DNA from: Planctomycetaceae bacterium
GTDB taxonomy: Bacteria; Planctomycetota; Planctomycetia; Pirellulales; Pirellulaceae
DNA: 51,459 nt
Reading direction: 5' to 3'
NCBI GenBank assembly: GCA_005778405.1
Contig: SXOA01000173.1
Location: 1-51,459, forward strand
The position numbers and the translations under genes are program-made. Positions 1 to 8,823 of this stretch are shown here, one piece after another (within the stretch, counting starts at the first letter, position 1; the number at the start of each line of letters is the position of its first letter). The notes beneath the pieces are model-generated. The model did not search any database. It worked only from the letters and a program-made list of their open reading frames with translations, and had not been told where the DNA came from.

Positions 1-48
1 CAACTCGTCCAGCGCGTCCCATCCCGCATCGTCCAAATCCCGGGCCAT
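1..48 (-). CDS. N-terminal 16 codons of an unidentified protein
   Basis: The first 16 codons of a minus-strand gene that runs off the left edge, reading MARDLDDAGWDALDEL. The start is well supported: an AAGGAGG ribosome binding site lies just upstream of the ATG at 48. Too little is visible to name a family. The 89 bases between this start and the next gene (49-137) show nothing else. Confidence 0.55.
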   Translation of the reverse strand, partial: MARDLDDAGWDALDEL

Positions 49-137
49 AGTCGCCTCCTTGCGAATAGAATCAAAACCTCAACCGCAAAGAGTCTAACCA
101 ATTCCCGTTCCCAGCTTAACTTCAATTACGGACCTAC

Positions 138-1829
138 TTAGGTTCCCTGCCACTTCCATCCCATCGGTGCCTTCAGATCCTCGGCTGCCATTTTGGCCCA
201 CGGGGTGCCGGGATGTTCCTTGACGACCCGCTCCAGATAGAACTTCGCTTTCTCCGCCATTTTTTTCAGGACACTGCTGGTGTCGAAACTGTCCGCCTGC
301 TCCAGGTTGTACTCGGTGGCGTCCTTGGGCCCCTTGCCCGCTTTCAAGCTGGCGATCATCTGGTTGTAGCTGTCGTTGCGGACTTTGGCGGCCAGGACGC
401 GGCCGAAGGCGTAATCGAACTGAGCTTGCCAGCGGGGGCTGGTGAGTTTGTCCCGGTCTCCTTCGCCGCCGACCAGGGTATCGTAAAGCCGGTCAATTTG
501 CGGGGCGACGCGGGCGGAGGCCTGTTGGGCTTCGTCGAGCCGCCGTTTGAGCTGAGCCTCGCTGTTTCCCTTTTGAAACTGGGTGTCCGGATTGTCGAGA
601 ATTTCCGCCTTGCCGATTTTGGCCGCCTCGTGCAGTGCTCCGCGGGCCTTGTTTTCGGAGAGGAGTTTTTGATACTCGGCCTCGCCGACGTAGTCAGGTG
701 CGTATTTGGCCAGGTGGGGTGTTTCGAACCGCAGCTCGGCTCCGGTGGGCCAGAACTTGGTCCCGCCGTAGCCATACACCGTTCCGCTGGTGGGGCGGAC
801 CGGCAGGAACGCGCCGCCACCGGCACGGCAGAGCCGTTCGAGCGCGTGCGGCCCGAAACCAGACTCGATGAACTCCTCCGTCGGTTTGCCGCGGAAGCCG
901 TAACCAATGACCGGCAGCGGCAGGTTGACCCGCTCGCTGAAGACGGATTCGGGGCCAAGAACGGGGTTGGCATCGCCGGCTGGCGCGACTTTCTCGTCCG
1001 CTTTCTTCTCTTCGGTTCGCGGTCCCCGGCGGGTCTGTTCTTCAAAGGGGGTCGGCTGTCCCCAAGGAGCCGCGGTGCCGACGACGTATATCGGAATGGC
1101 TTTTCGCTGAACCAGCGGCGCGACTTCATCGACCAGTTTCGCATCGTCCCCCACTTCGTTCGTGAAAATCACGATGACGAGCTGCCGATCCGCGCCATGC
1201 AGCGGTCCAAACTTGTCGAGCACCTGCTTGACTGTGGAGAACGTCATTTCCTTGCCGCTCTCGCTCTGCGTCACTTTGCCTAAACCATCGCGTACTTTTT
1301 GCCAGTCGTCTTCCGGTTCTTCCAGTACATATTCCAGCGTCTCATCAAAACAGGCGACCACACTTTGGAGTTTCTTGTTCTTCTCCAGCGTCATCTGTTT
1401 GACGTCCTGGCTTTCGTACCAGGCTTTTGCGCCGGTAGTGGCACCGCTGAGCAGCTTGTAGTTGCTGGCGGTCCGGTCGAGCAGCCAGACGACGAGGACG
1501 GGGCCGAGCTCCAGGCTCTTGCCAATTTCGCCCGTCACTTTGCGAACGGCCACTTCTTCCGGTGAGCCCGTGCTGATCACCGTGCTGCGACTGGCCTGGT
1601 AGGCTTTGTCGATGACGTCCAGCTCCTCCTTGACCTCAGGCTTGGACTTTTTGGACTTGGGCGAGTTGTTCTCCGTCAGGACCTTCTTAACGACGACCTT
1701 GGTTTTGGGTTTGGGTGCTTCCTGGCCAGGGACGCGAAACTCAGTATCCTTGCAGCCGGCGATGAAGCAGACGGCTGCGAGCAGCAGCAGCTTGGCGGGA
1801 ACGAAGTGTAAATCGGCGATTGTTTTCAT
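138..1829 (-). CDS. von Willebrand A-like lipoprotein
   Basis: A 563-residue secreted protein, probably membrane anchored. The N-terminus has a lysine, a hydrophobic stretch and a lipobox (FIAGC, Cys26), followed by a Lys/Pro-rich linker to about residue 75. Around residues 108-250 there is a VWA-like fold: a hydrophobic strand ending in DRTAS (Asp118), a degenerate metal-ion-dependent adhesion site where DxSxS is usual, and later strands RQLVIVIFTNEV and IPIYVVG. The remaining ~300 residues are charged and helical with no recognised domain. It follows the hydrolase gene by 6 bases on the same strand, so the two probably share a transcript. Such proteins usually mediate protein contacts; partner and substrate are unknown. 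Confidence 0.7.
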   Translation of the reverse strand: MKTIADLHFVPAKLLLLAAVCFIAGCKDTEFRVPGQEAPKPKTKVVVKKVLTENNSPKSKKSKPEVKEELDVIDKAYQASRSTVISTGSPEEVAVRKVTGEIGKSLELGPVLVVWLLDRTASNYKLLSGATTGAKAWYESQDVKQMTLEKNKKLQSVVACFDETLEYVLEEPEDDWQKVRDGLGKVTQSESGKEMTFSTVKQVLDKFGPLHGADRQLVIVIFTNEVGDDAKLVDEVAPLVQRKAIPIYVVGTAAPWGQPTPFEEQTRRGPRTEEKKADEKVAPAGDANPVLGPESVFSERVNLPLPVIGYGFRGKPTEEFIESGFGPHALERLCRAGGGAFLPVRPTSGTVYGYGGTKFWPTGAELRFETPHLAKYAPDYVGEAEYQKLLSENKARGALHEAAKIGKAEILDNPDTQFQKGNSEAQLKRRLDEAQQASARVAPQIDRLYDTLVGGEGDRDKLTSPRWQAQFDYAFGRVLAAKVRNDSYNQMIASLKAGKGPKDATEYNLEQADSFDTSSVLKKMAEKAKFYLERVVKEHPGTPWAKMAAEDLKAPMGWKWQGT

Positions 1830-1835
1830 AACTCT

Positions 1836-3851
1836 CTATTTTACCTCAAAATCGCTCCGAAACTTCTCGCACAGCGCTTTCAATCGCGGCAGTTCCTCTA
1901 CCAGCAAATAGCGGGCAGCGACAAGTTCCTCAGCAGCCGCCAGGTATTGCTGTTGATAGTCGGCAAAATCGCGATAACGCTCCAGCAGGGCGGGCCGAGG
2001 ATCCTTGGCGGCAATTCGATCTTCCTTGGTGCGAAGAAACGGAATGTAGCTCCCTTGCAGCGAGAGCAGCTCCCCTTCGGCCCCAATCGAAGCGTGCCGC
2101 AGATTCCAACTGGCATAAGTCGCGACGGGAACTTTTACGGCAGGTAACAATAATGTTCCCTTCTCATTCCCATCGGGACCGTAGGCCGGCACTCGCACGC
2201 CGTATTGACCGCGAACTTCCGGCGGCTCGACCGTCGCGATCATCTCGGTCTGCCACTGCGGGCCGCGATAGAGAAAGTCAGGCTGCTGGATCACCTTGGG
2301 ATAGTTCACGCCGGGGATTGCTGGCCAGCCGCTCTTATCTTGCTGCCAGGGAACCAGCGACCCGTCGGCGATTTTCGGATAGACGCTCGGCGGGGGTTCG
2401 GTGCCATCTTTCACCCAGGCATCGAGGGCCAACAGCAATGCTCGCATGAAGGGCCGATAGTCGGCGGGGCAAGTGGGATGCTGACCGGCACCGCGCGGGC
2501 CGGGGACACCGCTCCCCGCTCCGTGCTGCGTTCCGCCGAATGTATAGAGGCGGACACTTGCCGGAATTTCTGCGTCTTCCTTGCCGAGCGGATCGGTATG
2601 CACCAGCGACCCGCTCCGGTGCCAGTATTCGCTGCTGGATTGCGTATGGAAAACTTTGGGGGCGTCCACAGTCCGATAATGGCCGAGGATCCGGTCCGTT
2701 TTTTCCGTGAAGGGATCGCGGGAATCGCCGTAGGTGAAGGGAAAATAGTCGGCGGGAAAATCGTGCTCATCATGCTGACCGTTGGTTCGTGTGGGGGAAG
2801 CAAAGCGGTGATTGAACGAACCGAGGCCTCCTCCCGCGACGTGTGAGATAACGCCGTCAAAGACCCGCCGGCGATGCTCGTCCTCGTTGAAGCCATCATG
2901 AAGAAATTGCCGCAAGCAGCGCCCGCTCTGCGAAGTGCCAAATCCGTGAGCGCGGGTGGCCACGGACTTTCCGCTGACCACGAGAGGGTTGCGCTTGTTG
3001 GTCTCGTATTTGAGGAACGACACCAGATCCCGAATCCCGGCCAGGCCGACTCCCTGGACCACCGGGTCTTGCGCTTCGTAAACCACTTCGTAAATCCACC
3101 CGGGCTTGAGCCCTCCTTGGACTTCGACTTCAACCACCGGCAGGGGCCAAGGTTTGTTTTGATAAGTAACCTCGGTGACAATGAGTTTCCAATTGTCGCG
3201 CGGAACGACCTTTCGCTCGTCAGCTTCCCGTTCGCGAACGGTCAGGGTTGCTTTTGACAGTCCCGCCGCAGTCGGCCGGTAACTTCCTTGTCTGCCGCGA
3301 TGAGCGACGCAAGCTTTGGGAGCTTCTTTGTCGACGATCACTTCCTGGCGGACGTCTCCTTTCAAGGGCTGGTCGTCTTTTTCCTTGGCCGTCGGGGCCC
3401 ACATCTTGAATTTCCCTTCCGCCGGCAGCACTTCCGCAATCCACCCGCTCCAAACGACGATGAAGCCCTGCCGGAGGAGAAAGTCTTCTGCTCCGCCGTC
3501 AAAGATTCCGGGGGCGGTCTTGTTGCCGCGGTTGTTGACTTCGTAAAGGAGCGCGCCGTTGGCTTTTGCAAGGTCTTTCGGGACGAGGATTTCGAAGTCG
3601 GCCCAGAATTCGACCTTACGTTCGTCGTTCATTTCGGCGAGCTTTAGATCCCGCACACGATGATTTTCGTCATAAACTTCGTCGAGTGCGAAATGAACGA
3701 CTCCCGTCAGCTTCTCATAACTCCCCCGCTCGCCGTGCACTTTGCCGCCGGCATAGGGCTCGCGCTTTTGAATGTCGAGGCGAGTGACTTCGCCCCATGC
3801 CTGCGAAACTAAAACGGTGCCAAGGAGCAGGGCGGGAAGGATGCATCTCAT
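1836..3851 (-). CDS. exported alpha/beta hydrolase domain protein
   Basis: A 671-residue exported protein of the large alpha/beta-hydrolase domain family. The chosen ATG at 3851 gives a clean signal peptide (MRCILPALLLGTVLVSQAWG) and has GGAGA about ten bases upstream. An in-frame start at 3911 would add 20 residues and nearly reach the divergent gene, so it is less likely. The probable nucleophile elbow is GFGTSQSGRCLR, followed by FLHDGFNEDE and VFDGVISHVAGG, a pattern typical of this family. A later GGTQHG could supply the histidine. The hydrolysed substrate is not known. It is transcribed together with the VWA lipoprotein downstream. Confidence 0.75.
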   Translation of the reverse strand: MRCILPALLLGTVLVSQAWGEVTRLDIQKREPYAGGKVHGERGSYEKLTGVVHFALDEVYDENHRVRDLKLAEMNDERKVEFWADFEILVPKDLAKANGALLYEVNNRGNKTAPGIFDGGAEDFLLRQGFIVVWSGWIAEVLPAEGKFKMWAPTAKEKDDQPLKGDVRQEVIVDKEAPKACVAHRGRQGSYRPTAAGLSKATLTVREREADERKVVPRDNWKLIVTEVTYQNKPWPLPVVEVEVQGGLKPGWIYEVVYEAQDPVVQGVGLAGIRDLVSFLKYETNKRNPLVVSGKSVATRAHGFGTSQSGRCLRQFLHDGFNEDEHRRRVFDGVISHVAGGGLGSFNHRFASPTRTNGQHDEHDFPADYFPFTYGDSRDPFTEKTDRILGHYRTVDAPKVFHTQSSSEYWHRSGSLVHTDPLGKEDAEIPASVRLYTFGGTQHGAGSGVPGPRGAGQHPTCPADYRPFMRALLLALDAWVKDGTEPPPSVYPKIADGSLVPWQQDKSGWPAIPGVNYPKVIQQPDFLYRGPQWQTEMIATVEPPEVRGQYGVRVPAYGPDGNEKGTLLLPAVKVPVATYASWNLRHASIGAEGELLSLQGSYIPFLRTKEDRIAAKDPRPALLERYRDFADYQQQYLAAAEELVAARYLLVEELPRLKALCEKFRSDFEVK

Positions 3852-3917
3852 TGCGGGTCTCCGTGAAAGTGTCTGGCCCGGATTATCACCTGATTTGCGG
3901 GCTGGTAACATAGTCCC

Positions 3918-4928
3918 ATGAAAACTGCTCCCCTCGTCCTACTACTGCTCGTGGCCGCGATCACTGCCGCAGCCGAAGAAAAGCCGGCTCCTAGTTGGGT
4001 GCGTGTGACGGAGAAAGCTCCCTGGCAAGCCCGCGATTCATCCGGCGAGGTCGTTTTCAAAGACCAGCTTTGGATTCTCGGCGGCTGGTTCCAGTCGTTC
4101 GAGGCGCCGCCGCGGGATGTCTGGAGCTCCCCTAACGGCAAAGACTGGAAGCTGGTGCAGAAGGAAGCTCCCTGGAAGCACAGCGACCTGCCGATGATGC
4201 TCACCTTTCAAGAAAAGATGTGGATTTTTGGCGGCTGGTACAACGGCCGGCTGCCGGGACACTCCGCCAGCAGCGAAGTCTGGTCATCGGCCGACGGCGA
4301 GAAGTGGGAGCAGACCACCGCAAAATCCGGCTGGAGTCCGCGACTGGCTGCCGGTGCGGTGGTTTTTAAGGACAAAATGTGGGTGCTCGGCGGCACGGAG
4401 AACTATTACTTCGGCGACAAAAAGAGCCTGAAGAACGACGTCTGGTCTTCCGCCGACGGCAAAGAGTGGCATCAAGCCACCGACAAGGCCGGCTGGGCTC
4501 CGCGAGCCTACCACAACGCCGTCGTGCACGACGGCAAGATGTGGGTGCTGGGTGGCGGCAATTATGTGCCGCAGTATGAAGCGAGAAACGACGTCTGGTG
4601 TTCCGAGGACGGCATTCATTGGACCGAGGTGACGGCCAAAGCTCCCTGGTCGCCACGGCTTTGGTTTTCGTCGGTGGTCTATCGCGATCGAATCTGGGTT
4701 CTCGGCGGTTGGTCGAACAATCCCAACAAGAACTGGCCCGATGTTTGGCACTCCAAGGACGGCAAGGAATGGAACGAGTTCAAATCCCCGATGAGCTGGA
4801 AAGAGCGGCACGAGCACTCGGCGTATGTCTTTCAGGATAAGATTTGGATCGCCGGTGGACACGCTCAGCCGCTTTCCAGCGAAGTCTGGTCGCTGGAGAT
4901 TCCGCCGGATTGGTTCAAGGATAAGTAA
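3918..4928 (+). CDS. exported kelch-like beta-propeller protein
   Basis: A 336-residue protein with a signal peptide (residues 1-19, ending ITAAA) followed by six kelch-like blades. Each blade carries a WVLGG or WIFGG strand, a variable loop, and then an (D/E)VWSSxDGKxW strand, spaced about 50-55 residues apart. The whole mature chain is the propeller, with no extra catalytic domain, so a binding or scaffolding role in the periplasm is more likely than catalysis. No clear ribosome binding site precedes the ATG. The PQQ-like lipoprotein gene follows almost directly, which suggests co-transcription. It starts 66 bases from the divergent hydrolase gene. Confidence 0.8.
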   Translation: MKTAPLVLLLLVAAITAAAEEKPAPSWVRVTEKAPWQARDSSGEVVFKDQLWILGGWFQSFEAPPRDVWSSPNGKDWKLVQKEAPWKHSDLPMMLTFQEKMWIFGGWYNGRLPGHSASSEVWSSADGEKWEQTTAKSGWSPRLAAGAVVFKDKMWVLGGTENYYFGDKKSLKNDVWSSADGKEWHQATDKAGWAPRAYHNAVVHDGKMWVLGGGNYVPQYEARNDVWCSEDGIHWTEVTAKAPWSPRLWFSSVVYRDRIWVLGGWSNNPNKNWPDVWHSKDGKEWNEFKSPMSWKERHEHSAYVFQDKIWIAGGHAQPLSSEVWSLEIPPDWFKDK

Positions 4929-4943
4929 CGAATGAGGACTGTG

Positions 4944-6281
4944 ATGAAACTCGCTGCCCTGGTGTACTTCACGTTCATGGCCATTGGCTGCGGCCATGCT
5001 CTTCCCCCTTCGGTCGCCGCGCCGCCGGTCATCAAGCCGGTGTCGCTGGCCGCGGCCGACGAGAAGGAAGGAGGCATTGCCGATTTTCCCAAGCTCTCCG
5101 CCGAGAGCGATTGGCCCTGGTGGCGCGGACCCAGCCGCGACGGCCATGCACCTGCTTCCGCGAAGCCGCCAACCAGTTGGAGCGCGACCGAGAACGTCGT
5201 TTGGAAGGCACCGCTCCCTGGCCGCGGCCACAGCAGCCCAATTGTCGTTGGCGATCGCATTTTCCTGACGACGGCCGATGACACGAAACAAGAACAGGCC
5301 GTCCTGGCACTGAGCCGCACGTCGGGCAAACAGCATTGGCGGAAAGATGTCAGCCAGGGAGGCTTTCCCAAGCTCCACCCCAAGAACACCCATGCCACGC
5401 CGAGCATCGCCAGTGACGGCGAGCGTCTGTTCGTGGTCTTCTGCCATCACGAAACCGTGCAGCTCACGGTCTTTGACCTGGAAGGAAAACAGCTTTGGCA
5501 AAAGGTCGTCAGCCCATTTCGGCCCCGGCGCTATGAGTACGGCTATGCTCCTTCGCCGCTGATCTATCGAAGCACTGTCATCATCGCTGCCGAGTACGAT
5601 GGCGACGCGGCAATCGCCGCTTTCGATCGCGAGAGCGGCAAGGAGATCTGGCGGACGCCGCGGCCGGGGAATATCAGTTATTCGTCGCCGGTAGTCGCCC
5701 ATGTCGCCGGGAGGGATCAACTGCTGATGAGCGGGGCCGACCAGATTTGCAGCTACGAACCCAATGGCGGCAAGCTCCTCTGGTCCACACCCGGAACCAC
5801 AGCCGCCACCTGCGGCACCATTGTCTGGGACGGCGACATCATTTTTGCCAGCGGCGGTTATCCCAAGGCGGAAACGCTGGCCATCAAGGCCGACGGTAGC
5901 GGGGAAGTGCTGTGGAAGAATAACAAGAAATGCTACGAACAATCCATGCTGGCCACTGGCGGCCATTTGTATGCCCTGACGGATGACGGCGTGGCCTATT
6001 GCTTCCGCGGCAGCGACGGAGAACAGCTCTGGGAAAAGCGGCTGCGGGGACCGGTCAGTGCCTCTCCCGTGCTGGCTGGGGGGAATATCTACTGGGCTGA
6101 CGAAATGGGAACGGTCTACGTCTTCAAGCCCAACCCTGAACAGTTCGAGCTCGTCAGCCGCAACCAGCTTCTGGACGACTCCTTCGCCAGCCCGGCCGTC
6201 AGCGGCAACCAGCTTTTCCTCCGCGTGGCCAAACGTGGCGGAAAGCGGGAAGAGTTTTTGTACTGCCTGGGAGGGAAGTAA
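4944..6281 (+). CDS. PQQ-like beta-propeller lipoprotein
   Basis: A 445-residue protein of the outer-membrane-assembly/PQQ-like WD propeller group (PF13360-type). The ATG at 4944 is preferred because GAGGA sits five bases upstream; a start at 4932 would add four residues. The N-terminus is a lipoprotein signal with lipobox AIGC (Cys16). The mature part begins WPWWRGPSRDGHA, the hallmark of the planctomycete PQQ group, and contains repeated pairs such as LALSRTSGKQHWR, AAFDRESGKEIWR and YEPNGGKLLWS. It has no visible quinoprotein active site, so it is probably a structural or binding propeller. It is a paralogue of the gene at 17887. Confidence 0.82.
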   Translation: MKLAALVYFTFMAIGCGHALPPSVAAPPVIKPVSLAAADEKEGGIADFPKLSAESDWPWWRGPSRDGHAPASAKPPTSWSATENVVWKAPLPGRGHSSPIVVGDRIFLTTADDTKQEQAVLALSRTSGKQHWRKDVSQGGFPKLHPKNTHATPSIASDGERLFVVFCHHETVQLTVFDLEGKQLWQKVVSPFRPRRYEYGYAPSPLIYRSTVIIAAEYDGDAAIAAFDRESGKEIWRTPRPGNISYSSPVVAHVAGRDQLLMSGADQICSYEPNGGKLLWSTPGTTAATCGTIVWDGDIIFASGGYPKAETLAIKADGSGEVLWKNNKKCYEQSMLATGGHLYALTDDGVAYCFRGSDGEQLWEKRLRGPVSASPVLAGGNIYWADEMGTVYVFKPNPEQFELVSRNQLLDDSFASPAVSGNQLFLRVAKRGGKREEFLYCLGGK

Positions 6282-6373
6282 AAAGTAGGCCTTCCAATTT
6301 GACAAGCGCTCTCATTCCACTACAGAATTAAGGTCACGACTGGGCGAAGGTTTCAACTGTCGTTGAGGTCGCG

Positions 6374-7753
6374 ATGAGTACGTTAGCGCGAAACCGTTCT
6401 GCTCGCTGGACAGTCGTTGCGATTCTTCTGACCGGGGCATTGGCAGTCGTTCCCTCCGCCCCCGCAGCCGAAAGCGAGTTGGAACGGGAATTCCGCTCCG
6501 TCCAGCGGGGCATTCAGACCCAGCTCAAGAACAAGAACCGCGAGCAGCGGCTGGCGGCGGTCAAAAAGCTGGAGGCTTTTCCAATTCTGGAGTCGGCGAA
6601 ACTGCTGCTGCTTACGGGCATGGCGAGTGGGGATGAAGAGGTTCGCCGGGCATCTTATGAGACGCTGCTCAAGTTCAAAGAGGACCAGGAGATTGGCCTG
6701 TATCTGGCGCTCGCGGTGGACAAGGACCTTAAGCGCGGAGCGGTGGACGAGGGGACCTGCGGGGCGCTGGGTGTGCTGCTGGCCTCGAAAAATCCCAATC
6801 TCGAAAGGAAAGCCGATCAGTTGCTGGTAACTGCAGCGAGCACTCCCAATACGAGCGGGCTCCTGCTGCTGGTTTCCGTCGCCGACGAGCTTGGTTCGGG
6901 CACTACCGAGAACAGGCTCTCCGCGCTCCTGAAGCTCCGCCGGCTGCCGGGGTTCGAGCGGCATTTTGCCTTTCGCCGGGCGGTGACGCAGGGGCTGATG
7001 CGCGTCCGCCAGGTGGAAGCCGTTTCGGCCATTGTCCAGTCGCTCGCCACCGCGGAGGGGGAGATTCGGGCCGATATCTTGCGCTATCTCACCCTCATCA
7101 GCGGCCAACAGATTGGTCCGGAACCAGGCCTGTGGGCCGACTGGTGGAAAACCAACCAGGCAAACTTCAAATTTGCCGAACAGGCCCAGCCCCTGGCGGC
7201 TGGGCGGGCGAAAGTCGCGGCGCAAAGCGTCAATTCTTATTATGGCCTGCCGCTCCTCGCTTCGCGGATGCTGTTCATCATGGATACTTCCGGCAGCATG
7301 CGCGGGGCGCGGAGCGACGCCGCGAAACGGGAATTGATCAGGGCCATCGCCGAACTGCCGGATTCGACCTACTTCAGCGTGCTGGTCTTCAATTCCCGCG
7401 TCGCCGTCTGGCAGCCGCAGCTCGTCGAGGCAACTTCCGAAAACAAGGACGCCGCCTGCCGGTTCGTCGCCGACCAAACGCTCGCCGCCAACACCTCTTC
7501 GTACGACGCCCTCGAAGCCGCTTTGACCTTCGACGCCGAGGCCATCTACTTCCTGACCGACGGCGCACCCTACGGCGGCAAAATCAGCCAGCCGGAGCAA
7601 ATTGTGACCGCCATCACCGGTCTCAACCGCCTCCGCCGGATGACCATCAACTCCATCGGCATCGGCGTGGGCAAGGGGGGAAACCGGTTCGACACGTTCC
7701 TGAAATCACTCGCCGCCAACAACTATGGCGAGTACATCCGGGTGGATGAGTGA
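6374..7753 (+). CDS. HEAT-like repeat protein with C-terminal VWA domain
   Basis: A 459-residue exported protein. The start has GAGG five bases upstream and a signal peptide ending near VVPSAPAAE (about residue 32). Residues ~45-265 are helical repeats resembling HEAT repeats (for example LAAVKKLEAFPILESAKLLLL). The C-terminal ~170 residues form a VWA domain with an intact metal site, LLFIMDTSGSMRG (Asp304, Ser306, Ser308), and later AIYFLTDGAPYGG. The architecture suggests a periplasmic adaptor protein. The 3' end overlaps the convergent dgkA gene by 48 bases. Confidence 0.8.
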   Translation: MSTLARNRSARWTVVAILLTGALAVVPSAPAAESELEREFRSVQRGIQTQLKNKNREQRLAAVKKLEAFPILESAKLLLLTGMASGDEEVRRASYETLLKFKEDQEIGLYLALAVDKDLKRGAVDEGTCGALGVLLASKNPNLERKADQLLVTAASTPNTSGLLLLVSVADELGSGTTENRLSALLKLRRLPGFERHFAFRRAVTQGLMRVRQVEAVSAIVQSLATAEGEIRADILRYLTLISGQQIGPEPGLWADWWKTNQANFKFAEQAQPLAAGRAKVAAQSVNSYYGLPLLASRMLFIMDTSGSMRGARSDAAKRELIRAIAELPDSTYFSVLVFNSRVAVWQPQLVEATSENKDAACRFVADQTLAANTSSYDALEAALTFDAEAIYFLTDGAPYGGKISQPEQIVTAITGLNRLRRMTINSIGIGVGKGGNRFDTFLKSLAANNYGEYIRVDE

Positions 7754-8125
7754 TGGGGGCCACCATTCGAGCATGATCCCCAGCCGATAGCCGAAGATTA
7801 CCGTTCCAACGAGCGCCGCGCCGAGGGACGCGATGAGAACACCGCCGGCGGCGATGTCGAGGGAGGTGCCGACGAGTGGGCTTTGCTCCGGATGAACCGC
7901 TTTAGCCAGTTGCTCGATCGCCGTGTTGAACATCTCCGCCGCGACCACTGCCATGATGCAGAGCGCGAGCAGGCAGCCCTCGATCAGATTTACCCGCAAC
8001 ACGATTGCGGCAATAATGACGAGGATGGCACAGATCATGTGCTCGACAAAAGACTGGTCGAGCCGGAAGGCGACAAACACCCCGCGGAAGGCGTAGCCGA
8101 GACGAGCAGAAACGCGGCGGAACAT
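7706..8125 (-). CDS. dgkA: diacylglycerol kinase / undecaprenol kinase family membrane protein
   Basis: A 139-residue integral membrane lipid kinase that phosphorylates diacylglycerol or undecaprenol with ATP. It has the family signature AAEMFNTAIEQLAKAVHP (Glu64, Asn67, Glu71) followed by SLDIAAGGVLIASL and three hydrophobic helices. The start at 8125 (MFRRVSARLGYAF) matches the usual N-terminus. A longer in-frame start at 8206 would overlap the divergent SUKH gene and adds an atypical leader. The last 48 bases overlap the convergent HEAT-VWA gene. Whether the substrate is diacylglycerol or undecaprenol cannot be read from the sequence. Confidence 0.85.
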   Translation of the reverse strand: MFRRVSARLGYAFRGVFVAFRLDQSFVEHMICAILVIIAAIVLRVNLIEGCLLALCIMAVVAAEMFNTAIEQLAKAVHPEQSPLVGTSLDIAAGGVLIASLGAALVGTVIFGYRLGIMLEWWPPSLIHPDVLAIVVGGE

Positions 8126-8190
8126 AGAATGCTGCCTGATAGAAAAGGTAACCCCAGAGATGTATAAACAATCGCAACGACTGTAACCAT

Positions 8191-8823
8191 ATGGACGCAG
8201 GGTCAATCATTGCCGATTGGAAGCGACGGCTTCGGTCGTTGGCCGATAACCCGCCTTACGTATTTCGAGACACTCCCCCTCAGCTCATTCAAGATCACTA
8301 TCGCCGCCTGACGAACTTTGTTGGCTGTACAGAAGAGGAAGTTTCCGCAGTCGAAGCAAAATTGAGTGTTCAGTTCCCGACAGTTTTTCGTACCTTTCTG
8401 CGAGAAATGGCGAAGTCAGTCGGCGATCTTTTTCGCGGAAGTCACTTGGCTGAAGTTTCGGATTTTGAAGAGTTTCGCGATTTCGCCTTGGAACTGCTCG
8501 CCGAGACCGACCCTGCGTTGTCTCTTCCGTCAGAAGCCGTGGTGTTTTTGGAACACCACGGTTATACGTTTTTGTTTCTAAGAGCAGTCGGTGGCTACGA
8601 TGCTCCAGTCATGCAGTGGGTGGAATACGAGCGTGAACCGAAACAAATCGCATTGAGCTTTGCCGAGTTGGTAGATGCAGAGCTTCAGTTGGCAGAAAGC
8701 AACAATCGCTCGTCTCGAGAAAAGGGTGGGTATTTCCTCACTATCTTCCCTGATGGAAGAACGAGCGAAACACACCCTTCTCTGGCCAGTGGTGAACGGC
8801 CGCTGGATAGCATTACTCGGTAG
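8191..8823 (+). CDS. SMI1/KNR4 (SUKH) family protein
   Basis: A 210-residue cytoplasmic protein. Residues ~45-160 show the SUKH fold pattern: TEEEVSAVEAKLSVQFP followed by FRTFLREMAKSVGDL, then an acidic segment, then FLEHHGYTFLFL. The C-terminal ~40 residues are polar and low-complexity. SUKH proteins commonly serve as immunity proteins against contact-dependent or polymorphic toxins, but many are orphan regulators. No toxin gene lies next to it here, so a function is not assigned. Its base use is somewhat more AT-rich than its neighbours, judged by eye, which fits an acquired gene. It overlaps the end of the convergent sulfatase gene by 11 bases. Confidence 0.72.
   Translation: MDAGSIIADWKRRLRSLADNPPYVFRDTPPQLIQDHYRRLTNFVGCTEEEVSAVEAKLSVQFPTVFRTFLREMAKSVGDLFRGSHLAEVSDFEEFRDFALELLAETDPALSLPSEAVVFLEHHGYTFLFLRAVGGYDAPVMQWVEYEREPKQIALSFAELVDAELQLAESNNRSSREKGGYFLTIFPDGRTSETHPSLASGERPLDSITR

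Noticed and set aside
4284..6305. Long minus-strand frame of 673 residues
   Set aside because: It lies opposite two genes with clear propeller motifs and signal peptides; its own sequence has no domain pattern and mirrors their codon structure.
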